Of a stretch of 64,000 bases of DNA, positions 43,851-54,749 are shown one piece after another. The position numbers and the translations under genes are program-made. Source of the DNA: Sceloporus undulatus. Lineage: Eukaryota > Chordata > Lepidosauria > Squamata > Phrynosomatidae. Location: positions 116,490,476 to 116,554,475 of the forward strand of contig NC_056527.1 in assembly GCF_019175285.1 (NCBI RefSeq). Direction: 5' to 3'. Each line of letters begins with the position of its first letter. Position 1 is the stretch's first letter. Below the pieces are notes generated by a model. That model made no database searches, was not told where the DNA came from, and saw nothing but the letters and a program-made list of their open reading frames with translations.

Positions 43851-44251
43851 CCGTATACTTAACTATAAGTTGATCTCATGTATAAGTCGAGGGCAGGTTT
43901 GGGGGACAAAATTATGGATTTTGATATGACCCTTGGATAAGTCGAGGGTAAAACGTAAGGGAAGGCAACAAAGAATCTAAATGATGGAGCAAAGGGAAAC
44001 AATGCCAAAGAACCTACAAAATTCTGGCAGGCATAATGGTTTTGGCTCACACTAAAGGATGGATGGAAGAGAAAGCAGAGAGAGGTCACTGCTTCCAGGA
44101 CAGATTGCACTCTTGCCTTTCACCAGGGATGGTTCTCTTTTTAATAAGAGTTAAAGTATAGTATTTACATTGACCCGTGGCTAAGTCGACCTAGGTTTTT
44201 GGGGTCAATTTTTTGACTAAAATTTCTAGACTTATACATGAGTATATACAG
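43851..44251 (+). mobile_element. Mariner-like MITE ('gtataagtcgag')
   Basis: Left 'ccgtatacttaactataagt' and right inverted 'ctgtatatactcatgtataa'. 'atgtataagtcgagggcagg' and 'ggataagtcgagggtaaaac' inside. TA precedes it. The type is common in sauropsid genomes. Confidence 0.7.
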
Positions 44252-44254
44252 AAA

Positions 44255-44800
44255 GCACTCAAATAAATAAATAATACAAAAGTGACTTTTTGGGATGACA
44301 AGTCCCAGAATAAATGTTGGCTGGAGATTCCTGGGACTTGTTGTCCAAAAAAGTCTTTCCTCAGCTCTGATGGGTAGAAATGGGTAGAGACTTTTAAAAG
44401 AACCAAAGGGTAGCATTAATCGACACTAATAATGGCACAGATCAATTGAACGTGACCTGAAAGCCTAGTGGAGTACAAGAATGGTAAAGCAAACCCTTCT
44501 TCATAAATACTGATTGACTGAACCCCGGGGTGCCAAATCCATTCATTTAACCACTCCGGGTGCCTGAACAAGATGGTGGCTAAACGCTAAGTATAAAATA
44601 CTTGGACTTTCTATAATCCAGTTCAAACATTTAGTAAGGATTCTCACAAATGGTATTAGTAGCTCCATTGTACAGAGGACTAACTGAGGCTCGCAAACCA
44701 CATATGTTTCACCCTCAGGCAAGTTCTGGCCTCTTAGTTCATGGCTCAAGCTCTGAACCAATAAGTTCATAGCTGTGTTAAGGGATCTTATTATCAATTA
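44255..44800. other. No gene recognised
   Basis: Inverted 'gacaagtcccagaataaatg' and 'gattcctgggacttgttgtc' form a small palindrome at 44,298-44,346. A MIR-like inverted word 'tccattgtacagaggac' lies near 44,670. Confidence 0.45.
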
Positions 44801-44804
44801 CATT

Positions 44805-44960
44805 TATATAACAGTTTTCCTGTAACAGGCCAACATACATGGGTCTCTTCTCCTCCTCCAATCTGTCCTTGCAAAAACAACCCTGTGAGGTAGGTCAGGA
44901 TGGAAAAGAGTGGCTGACCTAAGACAGTGTGTTTCATGGCTCAGTGGGGATTAGAACGTG
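44805..44960 (-). repeat. SINE-like repeat ('aaccctgtgaggtaggt'), inverted
   Basis: 'caaccctgtgaggtaggtc' and 'catggctcagtggggatta', the inverse of the type at 11340-11530. Confidence 0.55.
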
Positions 44961-45139
44961 GAGGACCCTAGTTTCAGTCTGAGACTCTAACCCAGGGGTA
45001 GGAATCATGCATTCCTCCTTACGTTATTGAACTGGACCTCCCAGCAGCCCCATGCAGCATAGCCAATGGTGAGCAATGCCAGATGGGCCTGTCCAAAGCT
45101 CTTTGAGGGAAGCCCTTCTCTTGATCCACCACCACCACC

Positions 45140-45765
45140 TTCCCTTGTACTTTTGGTGGGAACACAGGAGAGGACCTTCTCAGTAGGTGCTCCACAAAGC
45201 TGTGGAACTTACTTCTTCAGCAGAGTAGGATGGCTCCCTCCTGACTGGCTTTTAAGAACTTTTGAGAACCAAAGGCAAGAGCTTTTACTGGTGTTCCCTT
45301 TTATTAATACCATCTTCCTTAACCGCAGATTCAACCATCAACGGCTTGAAAATATTCAAGAAATATATAAATTCCAAAACTCAATCCTTAATTTTGCCAT
45401 TTTACATAAGGCACACCATTTTACTGTATTATTGTATTTAACAAGATTTGAGCATCCACAGATTTTGATATCCACCGGGGAGGGGGGTCTTGGAGACAAA
45501 CCCCAGCAGATGTCAGGGGACCACAGTATTTATCTTGTGTTTCTTAATTGGTTTCTTTTAAACTGCTTTAATTCTAAAGATAATTCTACAGATGATTTAA
45601 TTACCCATCATTAAATACAAATTAAATACATACCTTAAACAGTAACTTTTAACATATTTCTCATTTATGTCTTTGTAAGCATTTCTAACGGTACATTTAA
45701 TATTTTTATAAACTGCCTGGAGTCCCACTATTGGGAAAAGGGTAAGATATAAATGAATAAGATGG
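45140..45765 (+). mobile_element. L2-clade LINE 3' part, split by a Tigger-like MITE
   Basis: 'gagaggaccttctcagtagg' and 'gctccacaaagctgtggaac' encode the RTFSVGAPxLW-like end of L2 reverse transcriptase. After the MITE (45310-45526) the 3' untranslated region goes on to 'ataaactgcctggagtccca' and 'aagggtaagatataaatga'. Confidence 0.7.
45310..45526 (+). mobile_element. Tigger/mariner-like MITE inside L2
   Basis: 'ttaaccgcagattcaaccat', 'ggcttgaaaatattcaagaa' and 'tgtcaggggaccacag' followed by TA. Homologous to 16359-16575; the left end is eroded. Confidence 0.8.
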
Positions 45766-46095
45766 TGGTGATGTCCAACAATATTGAAGGGCTGTGTAAA
45801 TCCTACTCCAAATACCATACTACGACTCACTCTTTCTCTTATACACATAAACACAAACACTTCTATGTACAGAAAGTTGCTTCTAATCAGCTTTAACTAT
45901 CCCCAGGCTCTGTGTAGTATTCCAGACCATTCAGCTAAGCTGGGATAAAGAAGAAAATGGGGCAGTGTCATGAGAAGGCATCAAAAGAAACACACATCAC
46001 AACAGCTGCTGACTGGCCTAAATCAGTCACAACTGCAGTGGATTTGAGTGGCCTGCTTGGCAGTATGGTTTCAGAGCTCGTTCATAGGTTGATGG

Positions 46096-46312
46096 CATAT
46101 GTGTGTGTTGTCTGCCATCAAGTCTATTCCATCTCATGGCAAACCAGTAAGGTGTGTTCAGAGGAGGCTTGCCATTGCCTTCCCTTGAGGCTGAGAGAGT
46201 GTGACTTGCCCGAGGTCAACCAGTGGGTTTCATGGCTGAGCAGAGAATTGAATCCTGATGTCCAGAGCTGTAACTCAACACTCAAAGCAATACACCATGC
46301 TGGCTCTAGAAG
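46096..46312 (-). repeat. tRNA-derived SINE, inverted, near full length
   Basis: 'tgccatcaagtctattccat', 'cttgccattgccttcccttg', 'gtgacttgcccgaggtcaac', 'gagaattgaatcctgatgtc' (B-box, inverted), 'atacaccatgctggctct'. Confidence 0.87.
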
Positions 46313-46437
46313 TATTTTTGAAGCAAGGAGGCCCTAAGTTCAATTTATAGCTTTTCCACCAAAGAAAGACTCTTTGTGACTTTGACAACCTGGGAAGCTG
46401 TTCCTTGCCAGGACTCACAAGACCAGTCCACACAAGC

Positions 46438-46650
46438 TGCATCTGCATAGCAGAAATAATTCCGTTTGACACCACTTTAACTGCAACGACTCAATGCTCT
46501 GGAATTCTAGGATATGCACTTTGTTTGCACCAGAGCTCTCTGACAGAGAAGGCTAAATATCTTACAAACTACAAATCCCATAAGTCCATGGCACTGAGCC
46601 ATGGCAGGTGAAGTAGTATGAAACTGGTTTATTTCTGCATTGTAGATAAG
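46438..46650 (+). mobile_element. MITE of the GGCTGCATCC family
   Basis: 'gctgcatctgcatagcagaa', 'gacaccactttaactgcaac', 'gagctctctgacagagaagg' and the inverted arm 'atgaaactggtttatttctg'. Confidence 0.75.
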
Positions 46651-46654
46651 ACCA

Positions 46655-48650
46655 CAGACCTCAAAGCTTGGAAAGGTGACTTTGGGGTATTACAACACCC
46701 AGAACCCCCAGCCAGCATGGCTGCACTGGCCATGCTGGCTGGGGATTCTGGCTATTGCAATAAAAAAGGTCACTTTTACAAGCTCTGTGACTTGGTAATA
46801 CAAGGCCGTTTTCTGTGTTGATGTGTTGTTGTCTTCAAACTGTCAAATCTGACCCACCCAGCCAGCTGGCCAAGCGAATCCATGAACAGGTGGCACCTTG
46901 GTCTGTTCCTGGTGGAAAGATCCGGTTCCACTGCTCACTTTGGAGGGTGTGGCACAAGCCGCTACTCAGACAGGTAGTGGTAGCCACCCAGGTAACAAGA
47001 CAAGCCCAAAGAGAGTAAACCTCTCCCCTACAGCTTTGTCTAGGGAACAAGGGATAACCCTGTTGTCTCTTTCGAGGATTAAAAGCATATGGGAGAGAGA
47101 AACTGGAGGGGGGGGGAGAGACCAGATTCAAAAGGCTGTACGTAGTTCCCAATGCTTAGACCTAATTGGATTGTAGGGAAAGTATTGCTGTTTTCTGTGA
47201 CCTGCAGGTAGACCCACAGGAACATTACCTCCTGCCTTCAATGGCTGCACATCAAGAAGGTAATCAACAGATGTAAACTTTCCCCCCTCAAGACAGAGAT
47301 AAATCTTTATCTCATTAAGTTTTGCCTACTTTGCAGCAAACCACATTGTGTAGAAATGCCCACTTCCCAACTGCACCAAAACCACAATGTCTGTATCCAG
47401 AAGCAGAAACCATTCTCCCCACCTACTACTTTGCTGGCTTGATCTGCAAAGCAAAGGTGGAGAGGGACTCCATACACCTACATACACGTGTGCACACATA
47501 CATACGTACACATACATACACACAAAAGCAGGTGTGTTGTTGTTGTTTTCTGTGTTCAATGAACGGAAAATGGGAAGGACAGAGGCTTCGGCTAACCAAG
47601 CATAAGCTTCTGAGTGGGAAAAGTAGACAACACCTCTGCTCCCCTTAGCTCAGCTCAGTTTTACATCTCTGTATACCTCTCTGCTGCACCATGGGACCAA
47701 AAATCCTACGAGGCATTAAGAAGATCCTAGCCCCTAAGAGATGAGATTTGAAACTGGGACAGTTGGCAAACATGTTCTGAACACCTGCTCATTATATTCA
47801 ATACGACCGCCTTATAGTTCCTTTTAATGATGTATAAGGCTGGGACTGAGAAAAGGAGGGGGGAGCAGCTAAATTGGCTGAAAACTATAATTAGTTGCTG
47901 AATTACAGCTCCCCTCCCCAGAGAAAAAGGGAGCAAGATTGAGGGTTTGCCCAACCACCTGGCATCACGTCACAGCAGCAAACTAATGCCATGCAGTTTA
48001 AAAATACCTTTTGTAACTGAGCAAAATGGAATAGGCTCCATTGTGGAAACTCTGGCTTGTCCTTCCTCAACTTTCATTCCTCCTACCCATTTCCTAGTGA
48101 TTCTGTCAGTGCTTTTGGGGGGGGTTGCTTTTTGAAACTAAAATTCTCATTACACCCGTGCCAACACAAAAGAGTTTTTCTTGAACTTCATCTCCCTCTC
48201 CCTCACCCCACTCAAAAGGTTTTCTGGGAGGACTTTAAACTCCCAGTGTTCCTCAGCCAACTTAGAAAAACTTATTTTCTTGGACTACAACTCTCAGAAT
48301 CCCCCAACGAACATGGCTACTGGCTATTCTGACTGTGGGATTCTGGGAGTGTTTTCCCATAAAAGGAGTGTTTCCAAGCTCCACTCCATACATGTAAATA
48401 TCTAGCAGTAAACTATCTGCTAAAAGTTACAAAGGAGGATGGGGGGATTCTTACCACAACTCAGGAAATGAACTAACTTATTACTATTTATCTTCTAATT
48501 CCTAAAGTATGAGCTTTTCCTTTACCTGACAGCTTAAAGCATCAATGGGCAGGCCTCAAACTTACAGGATCTACTTTGGGGTTTTTAAAACAAACTTATA
48601 AGATTGACTTTGGGGCTTTTAAAGCTAGGACCTTAAGGTCCACCAGCCAG
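46655..48650. other. No gene recognised
   Basis: A small palindrome with 'cagcatggctgcactggcca' (46,712-46,735). CATA-type low complexity at 47,470-47,525. Words 'ggactacaactctcagaatc' (48,279-48,299) and 'gggattctgggagtg' (48,337) echo the SBS-like motif. No exon seen. Confidence 0.4.
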
Positions 48651-48655
48651 GGCCA

Positions 48656-48691
<36 letters not shown>
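48656..48691 (+). repeat. (CA)n microsatellite
   Basis: About 18 CA units. Confidence 0.98.
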
Positions 48692-48696
<5 letters not shown>

Positions 48697-48983
48697 ACTC
48701 AGTCTTGGGGACATATGTTAAGCATGAAGAAAAAGGGTGCTTCTGAGCATATGTTCAACCCAAGGAGTTTCTGGATCAACACCAGACCCAAGCACAGAAA
48801 TGCTTACTTTTATTTTATAACCAACATTTCCCACCTGCAACCCCCCCCCCCCGGCAGCCCAACGATGGGGAGAGGAGTAGGGGGTTTCTATAAGATGCTT
48901 GCTAATGCTCTCCAAATCACAGATCCAAAAAGGCTACTCTACCTTCTGTCCAGCCCCGCATGGGTTAAACAACCTTCCACTAA

Positions 48984-49182
48984 GGCTGTATCTACACTGC
49001 AGAACTAAAGCAGATTGACACCACTTTAATTGCCATGGCTCAATGCTATGAAATTCTAGGATTTGTAGCATTGTGAGATATTTTGCCTTCTCTCTTTCAG
49101 AGAGCTCTGGTGCCACAACAAACTACAGATCCTAAGATTTCATCAGATGGAGATATGGCAGTTAACTGAATAAATTCTTAGG
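48984..49182 (+). mobile_element. MITE of the GGCTGCATCC family
   Basis: 'ggctgtatctacactgcaga', 'gacaccactttaattgccat', 'cagagagctctggtgccaca', right arm mostly decayed ('ggcagttaactgaataaatt'). Confidence 0.75.
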
Positions 49183-49184
49183 TA

Positions 49185-50210
49185 GCAGCCTAAGGCTAGA
49201 TTTGTGGAGACTGCTTGCGTTTATTTAATGGAGAGGTGGGGAACATTTTTACACATGTTCAAGTTTTTAACATGTAGCTCTTTTCCCCCCATCTTCAGTT
49301 CTGCACTATAAATGTAATTTCTAGGGCAACGTCTAGGAATGCAATCTGCACTTACTCACAGGGACAATATTATCATTATCGTCATTCAAAGCTGCAACCC
49401 TCGACTTAACACTACAACAGTCTGTTTGAAACACTAACCTCCATGTTTCTTCTGGGATTAACCCACTAAAGAAGTTACTGGGAAGGGAGGGAAGACATCA
49501 GTTCTTGTTCTGTGGCCTTCACTCGCCCTCTCGTGGTAGTTGGTTGCAAATGCAGAAGACTAATTGCAATAGCTGTAGTTAATTAACTGTTGAGGTTATT
49601 GCATGCTAAAAAACATCCTCACCCCAACATGAAGCCCTCCAGATGTCCTGGGCTTGTGAGTGTTATAGTCCAAGACCACACGTTGAACATGAGTCACCAG
49701 CGTGCTGCAGTAGCTGGCCACTGATCTGTGGAAAAGCAGTATATAAATAACATTTATTATTATTATTATTATGTAACCTAGAACTGGTTATGATAAATTA
49801 ACTGAAACACTGAGGTAGACATATTCTGTACAAGTTCTCAAGCCACTTATATCTTAATTGTATTTCTGTCCAAACGTGCGCATCAAAACCAAGCCCAAAC
49901 ACTCTGCTAGACTGATATATAAGAGCTGGCAGCCATTTTCAGCTAACTCCAATCCTGTAGTACTGGAGTATAGAAAGAAAACCCCTTTTCACCAAGAGTT
50001 CAGCAAACAGTGCTTTGTTAGGCCTGATGGTTTTATCCCAAATAAGATGTAATAAAGTGCAGGTATAAATGACACCATGTTAAAGTTGGTGTTGCATATG
50101 CAAATTTCTCACAATTCTTTCCCCATTCTGAAGAGCTCACTGAAACTCAGAAGTTTGCATTCCCCTTGACAAAATTAAAGTGGGAAGAGTTAAACATGTT
50201 ATGCTTTCAT
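49185..50210. other. No gene recognised
   Basis: One short (ATT)n at 49757-49772 and a scrap of hAT-like 'gccctccagatgtcctggg' at 49,629. No exon seen. Confidence 0.45.
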
Positions 50211-50212
50211 TT

Positions 50213-51175
50213 CACAGAATCATAGAGTTGGAAGAGACCGTGTCAACAAAGTCAACCCCATTCTGCCATGCAGGAATACACAATCAAAGCACTCCTGACA
50301 GATGACCATCCAGCCTCTGTTTAAAGACCTCCAAAGGAGGAGACTCCACCAAAATCTCGGAGGGAGTGTCTTCCACTGTCAAACAGCTCCTACCATCAGG
50401 AAGCCCTTCTTAATGTTTAGGTGGAATCTCTTTTCCTGTAGTATGGACCCATTGCTCCGTGTTCTAATCCTTGGAGCAGCAGAAAACAAGCTTGTTCCAT
50501 CCTCAATATGATATCCTTTCTAATACTTAAACATGGGTATCATGTCATCTCTTAACCTTCTCTTTCCCCAGGCGAAACATACCCTGCTCCCTAAGTTGCT
50601 CCTCATAGGGCATAGTGTTTTCCAGACTTTTCATCATTTTTATTACCCTCCTCTGGACATGCTCCAGCTTCTCAACATCCTTTATGAACTGTGTTGCCCA
50701 GTATTCCAGGTGAGGCCTGACCAAAGCAGAATAGTGTGGTACTATTACTTCTTCCACTCTAGACACTATACTTCCATTGATGCAGCCTAGATTTGCATTG
50801 GCTTTTTTATGGCTGCCACACCACACTATTGACTCATGTTCAACTTGTGGTCTACTAGGACTCCTAGGTCGCTTTCGCATATACTGTTGTCAAGCCAGCT
50901 GTCCCCCATCCTATATCTATGCATTTCATTTTCTCTGCCTAAGTGTAGCACCTTACATCTCTGCCTGTTGAAATTCATTTTGTTAGGTTTGGCCCAGCTT
51001 TCTAATCTATTCAGGTCATTTTGAATTTTGATCCTGTCCTCTGGAGTATTAGCTACTCCTCCGAATTTGATGTCATCTGCAAATTTGCTAAGCATGCCCT
51101 CTATTCCTTCATCCAAGTCATTGATAAAGATCTTGACTAGCACTAGGCCCTGGACAGAACCCAGTGGCATCCCAA
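50213..51175 (-). mobile_element. CR1 LINE, largest copy, with reverse transcriptase remnant
   Basis: From the 3' end 'agaatcatagagttggaaga' (50218) back to the reverse transcriptase. The frame at 50826-51170 reads INDLDEGIEGMLSKFADDIK, NDLNRLESWAKPNKMNFNRQ and RCKVLHLGRENEMHRYRMGD, with the F-A-D-D catalytic motif of palm motif C. A second frame (50545-50880) covers the end of the protein. The element is 5' truncated and the coding region is in pieces, so it is inactive. Confidence 0.93.
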
Positions 51176-51179
51176 TGAA

Positions 51180-51715
51180 GTCTATCTCTTATTCACACTT
51201 TGACACAAATACACCACTCGGAAGAACCTTTTAAATGAGCAGAATGCCAGGTGCAGAAAAGAGTTATGACATTGGAGAACTGTTTTGAAAAGCTCCCTCC
51301 ATCCTGATTGGACCAATTGGTTGCACATGGCAATCAGGCTGACCAATAGGAGTTTCCCCCTCCTTCTTCATTTACATTTCAAAACACTAAACTGGGAAAT
51401 CATTTCTGAGCTGGGAAATGGTTTTTTGGTTTTCTTTTCCTGCCCAGCAAAAAGGGGGAAAAATAAATAATTCCGTTCCTCCCGGCTGTTACTGTTTTAG
51501 TTGTGTTTTTTCCCTTCAGGTGTCACTCAACTTGGGAAAGGAGAGAAAGGATTCTACTCCACACCAATCCAATACTGTACCTTGCAAGAAGAGAAACTGA
51601 GGCAGAAAGAGACTAGGGAGCAGAGCAGGGACGGTGGACTTGATGCCTGGCCTCAAAGTCCTTCTTTGGGCCCTGAGCTCATGGTTAAATCTGCCTGGAG
51701 CAGACTGCCTTTCTC
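51180..51715. other. No gene recognised
   Basis: A CCAAT-like inverted pair 'gattggaccaattgg' lies at 51,306-51,320. No exon or named repeat. Confidence 0.4.
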
Positions 51716-51718
51716 TCT

Positions 51719-52125
51719 ATCACAGAATCACAAAGTTGAAAGAGACCTGCAAGGGCCATCCAGTCCAGCCCCATTCTCCCATGGAGGAAGACACTATTCA
51801 GGCACTCCCTGTGACAGATGGCCATCCAGCATCTTATTCAAAACCTTGAAAGCATGCTCCACTATCCTCCAATGGCTCTTACCTTGAGGAAGTTCTTCCT
51901 TATGTTTGGGGGGGATCTCTCTTTCTGTAGCTTGAATCCATTGCTCCAGGTCCCCAGCAGCAGAAAATGAGCTTGCTCCATCCTCAATATGACATCCTTT
52001 AAAATATTTAAACATGGCCATCAAGCTTGCTCCATCCTCAATAAGACATCTCTTCAACTATTTAAACACAGCCGTCATGTTAGCTTTTACCCTTCTCTTC
52101 CCAAGGCTTAACCCAGCCAGCAACC
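51719..52125 (-). mobile_element. CR1 LINE 3' part with an internal 54-bp tandem duplication
   Basis: 'cagaatcacaaagttgaaag', 'ggccatccagcatcttattc', 'agcttgctccatcctcaata', with 51971-52024 repeated as 52025-52078. Confidence 0.9.
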
Positions 52126-52332
52126 TATGGAAACTGGGACTGACATTACCCCACCTCGCAAGGCTGTTGTTCAGGGAAAGGGATTTAAAAGGGACGTGAC
52201 TGTGAAACATCTTTCCCAGTTCAGGTGAAATGAAATTACCAGGATTCTAAAACTAGCAAGGTGAGATGGTAAAGGAAGGGACCATTTTATGGCCATGATC
52301 ATTACTAATGCTGCCGGCCAGGCTTGTGTACC

Positions 52333-52515
52333 AATAACATGAGAGCCAAAGTGGCACAGCGGCCAGGGTTCAAATCCCCACTGGGCCCTGAAACACATTG
52401 GGTGACCTTAGGCAATATACAATCTCTCAGCCTCAGAGGATGAGGATGGCAAACCCCCCTCTGAAGAAACTTGCCAATGATAACCCCGTGATAGGATTGC
52501 CAATGACAACATTAT
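52333..52515 (+). repeat. tRNA-derived SINE, deleted in the head
   Basis: 'cagcggccagggttcaaatc' (B-box), 'acattgggtgaccttaggca', 'ctcagcctcagaggatgagg'. The part between the A and B boxes is shortened. Confidence 0.8.
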
Positions 52516-52931
52516 CAATGCCCCATTATGGAGTTAGGCCATATAGCATATGACTGGGACTCAGCCACTATACCTTCATCCTTCCAAGGCTTCCCATCCC
52601 ACACCAGGCCTCCCTTGTCCCTTCACACATTACAATACCCTCCCTTCCTGGGGGGGGGGGCTGTCTTCTGGGACTCCTCAGTCCTGCCCCATCTGGACCA
52701 CAGGACCCAGGGATCGGGGTCTCTTCTGCCTCAAACCCCAGGCCTTCCCATGACCACCACAATAAATAAGATAAAAGTGAGGTGCTACAGGGCAAGAGAT
52801 GGGAGAGGAATGACCATCAAGGGAAAGGGAACCCTGGGGCCATCCAGTCGATCCCCAACTTGATCCATGATTGAGATCTCTGTGTGTGTTGTGTGCCTTC
52901 AAGTCACTTCTGACGTATGGAGACCCCAAGG

Positions 52932-53357
52932 CAGTGGTTCCCAACCTTCCTAATGCCGCGACCCCTTACTACAGTCCGTCCTCGCCTTACGCGGGGGATC
53001 CATTCCAGATCCCTCCGCGTAAGGCGAATTCCGCCTATGCTCGAGCCCCATTGAAAACAATGGGGCTCATGCGCCGCGGTGCAGGCGCGCACAGGGCACA
53101 ACGGGCGCGCGCCCATTCAATTGAATGGGACGCACTGCCCCTTCCGCCCCGCGGCTTGAGCGCGTATGCTCAAGGCCGTGTAAGGTGCGCCCGCGTATGG
53201 CATGGGTGCACTGTATAGTTCCTCATGTTGTGGTGACCCAAACCCATGAAATTATTTTCATTGCTACTTCATAACTGTAATTAAAGAGGTGTTTTCCAAT
53301 GGTCTTAGGCGACCCCCATGAAAGAGTCATTTGACCCCCAAACGTTGGGAACCACTG
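52932..53357 (+). mobile_element. SPIN-type non-autonomous hAT element with perfect 8-bp target duplication
   Basis: Ends CAGTGGTTCCCAACCTTCC and inverted CAGTGGTTCCCAACGTTTGG. CCCCAAGG is duplicated exactly at 52924-52931 and 53358-53365. The body has 'taatgccgcgacccctta', 'ttcctcatgttgtggtgacc', 'attattttcattgctacttc' and 'ggtcttaggcgacccccatg', which is the text of SPIN_NA elements as I remember them (horizontally spread in several mammals, anole and frog). It is 182 bp without its insert. Confidence 0.9.
52972..53213 (+). mobile_element. Mariner-like CpG-rich MITE nested in SPIN (copy 2 of family at 38866)
   Basis: Ends CAGTCCGTCCTCGCCTTACG and inverted CAGTGCACCCATGCCATACG, flanked by TA (52970-52971, 53214-53215). 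The inside has 'aaggcgaattccgcctatgc' and 'cattgaaaacaatggggctc' and very many intact CpGs, so it is young. Confidence 0.87.
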
Positions 53358-53551
53358 CCCCAAGGCGACCTGCCATGGGGCTTTCTTGGCAAGTGTCTTC
53401 AGAGGGAGTTTGCCATTGTCATCCTCTGAGGCTGAGAGAGTGTGACTTGCCCAGTGGGTTCTAGTGCGTTGGATTCCCCTTCTTGTGCGGGATGGATCTC
53501 TCCGCTACTGTAGACGATATTGTCCCAAGTATATTCTCCAATGCCACCAAA

Positions 53552-53776
53552 GGTCCAAAACACGCTGCTGAAATCATCCACTTTGAGACCGCTTGAACTG
53601 CCCTGGCTCAGTGCTAGGGGATCCTGGGAATTGTGGTTTCGTGGGAGACGCTGAGCCTCCTCTTGTCTGAGAGCTCTGGGGCCACCACAAACTTCAATTC
53701 CCATGATCCCCTAGCACTGAGCCAGGGCAGTTGAGACTGTCTCAAAGTGGATTCTTTCTGCAGTGTGTTTTGGACC
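53552..53776 (+). mobile_element. Palindromic MITE (GGTCCAAAACACACTGC family), copy 2
   Basis: Ends GGTCCAAAACACGCTGC and inverted GGTCCAAAACACACTGC; AAA on both sides (53549-53551, 53777-53779). 'tgccctggctcagtgctagg' faces 'ctagcactgagccagggca', so it is nearly a perfect fold-back of 225 bp and close to the copy at 40940. Confidence 0.9.
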
Positions 53777-53975
53777 AAAGAAAAACAAATGCCTCCTTCC
53801 TTCAGACTTTGGGATGAAGTTCCTCTTCTTGGGGCCACAACTTCCAGCCCTGGCTGTCTGGGGGATGCTGGGAATCGTGGGCCCGGATCCATTTCTCCCT
53901 CATCCTGGCCCCAAACTCTGCCAATGCCCCCATCCGCCTTCAAAGGCATGCCTCCCTCCCCTCCTGGTCCCTGCG

Positions 53976-54095
53976 GGTCTGGGCTGCGTCCACACTGCAG
54001 ACATCACCCGGTTTGGCACTGCTTCCCAGCATCCTGGCTCAAGGCTATGGAATTCTGGGAGTTGGAGTTGGTTGTGGGTCCAGAGCCTCCTCCTC
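53976..54095 (+). mobile_element. MITE of the GGCTGCATCC family, left half
   Basis: 'ggctgcgtccacactgcaga' and 'caaggctatggaattctggg'; the right half is missing. Confidence 0.7.
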
Positions 54096-54099
54096 CTCC

Positions 54100-54310
54100 A
54101 CAGAATGTGCCTCACTTTCACACCCCACACGGCCCCAGAAAGTGTCACACTCACACACCTCACACACAGGGCATCTTCCCTCAGAATGTGTATCACTCAC
54201 ACACACCCCAAAAAGTCTCACTCACACACACACCCCCTAAGGGTTTTCCCCTCAGAATGTCCTCTCACCCCCTCCCTACACACAAGGAGTCACACACACC
54301 TGAGTTTTTG
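54100..54310 (+). repeat. Degenerate ~55-bp minisatellite, left of gap
   Basis: Units with 'cctcagaatgtgtatcactc' and 'acacaccccaaaaagtctca' recur at about 54,102, 54,180 and 54,250. Confidence 0.65.
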
Positions 54311-54349
54311 AGGCGCTCTCCTAAGTTGGAGGGCAGACAAACCCACAAA

Positions 54350-54749
54350 NNNNNNNNNNNNNNNNNNNNNNNNNNNNNNNNNNNNNNNNNNNNNNNNNNN
54401 NNNNNNNNNNNNNNNNNNNNNNNNNNNNNNNNNNNNNNNNNNNNNNNNNNNNNNNNNNNNNNNNNNNNNNNNNNNNNNNNNNNNNNNNNNNNNNNNNNNN
54501 NNNNNNNNNNNNNNNNNNNNNNNNNNNNNNNNNNNNNNNNNNNNNNNNNNNNNNNNNNNNNNNNNNNNNNNNNNNNNNNNNNNNNNNNNNNNNNNNNNNN
54601 NNNNNNNNNNNNNNNNNNNNNNNNNNNNNNNNNNNNNNNNNNNNNNNNNNNNNNNNNNNNNNNNNNNNNNNNNNNNNNNNNNNNNNNNNNNNNNNNNNNN
54701 NNNNNNNNNNNNNNNNNNNNNNNNNNNNNNNNNNNNNNNNNNNNNNNNN
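54350..54749. other. Assembly gap, 400 N
   Basis: Exactly 400 N, with minisatellite DNA on both sides and a 10-C tract at its right lip. Confidence 1.

Larger units (their letters stand above)
52876..53485 (-). repeat. tRNA-derived SINE, inverted, split by a SPIN-type hAT element
   Basis: Left piece (52876-52931): 'ttgtgtgccttcaagtcact' and 'acgtatggagaccccaagg'. Right piece (53358-53485): 'ccatggggctttcttggcaa', 'gtttgccattgtcatcctct', 'gagagagtgtgacttgccca'. Together they make the usual tail-to-body order. Confidence 0.9.

Noticed and set aside
50826-51170. 114-codon frame as a host protein
   Set aside because: It is the palm/thumb part of a CR1 reverse transcriptase with FADD.
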